Positions 15,601-16,345 of a stretch of DNA of 16,345 nt are shown piece by piece. Position 1 is the stretch's first letter. The number at the start of each line of letters is the position of its first letter. The position numbers and the translations under genes are program-made. This stretch comes from an uncultured Myxococcales bacterium (GTDB taxonomy: Bacteria; Myxococcota_A; Bradymonadia; Bradymonadales; Bradymonadaceae), in assembly GCA_913058025.1 (NCBI GenBank), contig CAJXPN010000011.1:1-16345 (forward strand), written 5' to 3'. A model generated the notes under the pieces. That model saw nothing but the letters and a program-made list of their open reading frames with translations, was not told the DNA's origin and made no database searches.

Positions 15601-16015
15601 CGACGCTGAAGTCCCACTGGTAGTCCGTGGATGGGTAGAGGACGGTCCGACTCCCTGCGAGGTTGCGCAGCGGGGACTTGTTTCGGGTCACCTGGAGCGC
15701 GAGCGAGTTGGCCGCCCGAGGCATCGACGCGTTGCGCAGCGTCGTGATGACCTCCTTCTTGTCCGGGTCCAGCTTGCAGTCGAAGCCGCCGGGTCTGCGT
15801 TGCGTGCGCCCGTGGCACTGCCGCGGCGCGCAGACCACGTCGACCCCACCATCGTCTCGAAGGACCGAGACCCCGACCTCTCCCTCCCTGCACGTCTTGG
15901 TGTTGATCTCACCCCTGGCGCTCACCTCCTCGGCGGGCCCTGCGTCTCCACACGAGATGGAGAGGAGAAGGCAAGCCGGGAGCACGTAATGTCTCTGGAA
16001 CCGTGTCGTGTTCAT
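12683..16015 (-). CDS. Large lipoprotein with C-type-lectin-like domain
   Basis: A protein of 1110 aa. The ATG at 16015 has AGGAGG 6 nt before it; an upstream in-frame ATG at 16030 overlaps the previous stop but has no Shine-Dalgarno. The N-terminus (FQRHYVLPACLLLSISC22) is a lipoprotein signal. About 25-720 is an unrecognised, strand-rich region with scattered cysteines and Tyr/Asn-rich segments. At about 760-797 there is a run of hydrophobic strands (GIGFTIGFKIPFQIGPVPVV). Residues about 818-973 match a C-type-lectin-like domain: SFADASEACQDRGGRLAEMS, then LWLGGQA, a W-rich middle, and RHRYICTY at the end, with the four expected Cys. The classic EPN/WND calcium motifs are not evident, so sugar binding is not certain. 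The last about 135 residues are again amphipathic strands. Predicted outer-membrane or surface location. It is translationally coupled to the HEAT-like protein. Confidence 0.8.
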   Translation of the reverse strand: MNTTRFQRHYVLPACLLLSISCGDAGPAEEVSARGEINTKTCREGEVGVSVLRDDGGVDVVCAPRQCHGRTQRRPGGFDCKLDPDKKEVITTLRNASMPRAANSLALQVTRNKSPLRNLAGSRTVLYPSTDYQWDFSVDVRLGDELESDDLDYKVWIEDVFRGQGSLRTKTYKGFRCVATGFTLDTDATPVATSGNQKTYRAAFTAPMSKDCDLKGYDLSRQNAMREAGGWDAETFDALTKYEGSIIHVSYDVQGETVWHKTATSLDDVVNREPECVPNPTNFFYDSTTSSYRMSEFFKQREAGDPITNVYIPSPDVGRLAQLGPRAISSRRDLTVRLKSNVNTPLTVDYEYYVNNLNSTHFFNPFNPTSRYDGSAVRPGQAWNTSNVKKDNYAPTKMKADFYLVPVGTKIGGSSNRDKRTKLAHYKIGSRALSGADESTTISDSLNVPITTAFKKRFTDPDSGSYITNDSRAFTLAYCIDSATGVFTAFPTLDDGNATSPMLGMDNVILYTWKDTNGNPLVDSLASHWTLDYLSLDESRLALRQRHYRGLVSRSSDDLSAYLPFLDLLGSVNGPGIRGFQPGCRADPRPIVVTLDRFVTPVEQISTTGYQGSLDAKQTGDSKYGGGNDNLHDIQCERVAANDMRENNDDCDEMLQIGGRSDGADSRSLYAVQSNTTRGKNASNQREVSAGIQGEFMGFQLIDQDDDDSNPFASTPQGADPEITLEIQPPWEAIVSLLSATNSEGAVRTEWEKGYGVEQNGIGFTIGFKIPFQIGPVPVVVIISFTIGANLTVELSYRFAPEDGDEYPCLDTNSTADTNCAVLSSETKSFADASEACQDRGGRLAEMSTQAEYDQLQTLRTGPNGETVNLPGSLWLGGQAAYRVDDEGCIGRNTSTCRKNQTTEIRWVSNGESFARAQGTGEFNTDGYTSRVFGSGVDFSTSAFPTNQGVVWKTGDDTLTGGSSSSRHRYICTYDHADSETYHKFSVATPLTLAAGVGIQGCVPNPLNLFCLGAEVTFVEFELKPGFSYVIHNLQRVLDVNGSNVTQRSQRNFVTLSAIFQITLLKAEFAATLNLLEWLTLKWVIAKYDGIVLPSQKLYEDVFPSIGGWE

Positions 16016-16026
16016 CCTTGTCCTCC

Positions 16027-16296
16027 TCATGGCTCGACGCAGCGCAGGACGACGCATCCGTCACCCCCGCTCCCAAAGGTCATGTCGCCCGCGCCCGCGT
16101 TGATCATGTTCGCGCCCAGACACCTGGAGTAGTCCGCGTTCGTGGTCCCGGCGGGGGTGAAGTTGTTCGCGTCTCCGTCGTTGGCGCTCAGGCCCGAGGG
16201 CATGGTGCCGTAGGCGCCCGGGGTGTTCTCGGTGCCGCCCGGATCGCCCGCGCCCCCGCCTCCCTGGTCATTCGAGCCGATGTCGCCGGCGTAGCC
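16027..16296 (-). CDS. Gly-rich exported protein, 3' end only
   Basis: Only the last 89 codons are genomic. They are rich in Gly, Asn, Asp and Ala (GSNDQGGGGAGDPGGTENTP ... GSGGDGCVVLRCVEP) and end at TGA 16027-16029. The closing pattern GSGGDGxVVxRC is like the end of the glycine-rich domain found in surface and fibre-type proteins. It stops 11 nt before the next gene's start, so it is the first visible gene of the operon. Its 5' part is lost because the contig runs into adapter at 16297. The residues 'MYKRQ' that an ORF caller would add at the front are adapter-encoded and not real. Confidence 0.75.
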   Translation of the reverse strand, partial: GYAGDIGSNDQGGGGAGDPGGTENTPGAYGTMPSGLSANDGDANNFTPAGTTNADYSRCLGANMINAGAGDMTFGSGGDGCVVLRCVEP

Positions 16297-16345
16297 CTGT
16301 CTCTTATACACATCTGACGCTGCCGACGATCTACTCTGTGTAGAT
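16297..16345 (+). other. Illumina Nextera adapter contamination
   Basis: The 19-bp Tn5 mosaic end CTGTCTCTTATACACATCT occupies 16297-16315. The Nextera read-2-side tail GACGCTGCCGACGA follows at 16316-16329, then an 8-base index TCTACTCT (16330-16337) and GTGTAGAT, the start of the i5 primer complement. The index is the reverse complement of AGAGTAGA, which I recall as i5 barcode 504. None of this is biological sequence. Confidence 0.98.

Noticed and set aside
12683..16057. Longer start of the large lipoprotein at 16057 or at 16030
   Set aside because: These starts put Arg-rich residues before the signal peptide and have no Shine-Dalgarno; AGGAGG supports 16015.
1..16296. tRNA, rRNA or riboswitch genes
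   Set aside because: I looked in the gaps and saw no cloverleaf-like or conserved rRNA sequence; no gap is long enough for a known large riboswitch with clear motifs.
16003..16317. + strand ORF ending in SLIHI
   Set aside because: Antisense to real genes, and its last residues are translated adapter.

Overview
The window is GC-rich bacterial DNA (roughly two thirds G+C over most of its length). Its secreted proteins are typical of a predatory or social deltaproteobacterial lineage such as Myxococcota or Bradymonadota: Asp/Gly/Glu-rich lipoproteins with 'DTDAGG'-type linkers, Cys-rich repeats, lamin-tail-like domains, a C-type-lectin-like domain, and a 597-residue S1 protein with an acidic tail. 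No marker gene fixes the genus, so this placement is inference. The last 49 bases are not genomic. They are an Illumina Nextera adapter, so genomic sequence ends at 16296.

Left part (1-5083, + strand): a degenerate array of about 43-bp tandem repeats, a surface lipoprotein (five 8-Cys repeats plus two lamin-tail-like domains), a protein with three zinc ribbons, and a six-domain S1 RNA-binding protein (rpsA-like). Each of these three genes is followed by a long perfect or near-perfect hairpin with little or no U-tract, so they look like three separate transcription units.

Middle part (5084-10003): an accessory island. It has unrecognised proteins (225, 111, about 102 and about 107 aa), most of them AT-richer than the flanks, embedded in a transposon graveyard. 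One IS630-family element (7418-8486) looks complete: TA duplications, 28-bp imperfect inverted repeats, and a transposase that needs a -1 frameshift at an A7 run. Around it lie fragments of at least three other transposases, and a glycosyltransferase fragment trapped exactly between the two different ends of one IS family.

Right part (10096-16296, - strand): one polycistronic unit read right to left. It runs from the 3' end of a Gly-rich exported protein, to a 1110-aa lipoprotein with a C-type-lectin-like domain, to a 664-aa exported protein with a beta-rich N-terminal half and an alpha-helical HEAT-like C-terminal half, to a 187-aa lipoprotein with an Ig/E-set-like domain. The downstream genes overlap by ATGA start/stop quartets, so the four products were probably made together as an envelope or surface assembly. 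The beta-plus-HEAT protein recalls the N-terminal module of eukaryotic large lipid-transfer proteins (vitellogenin/MTP). That is the most interesting hypothesis in the window, and it needs a profile or structure search.
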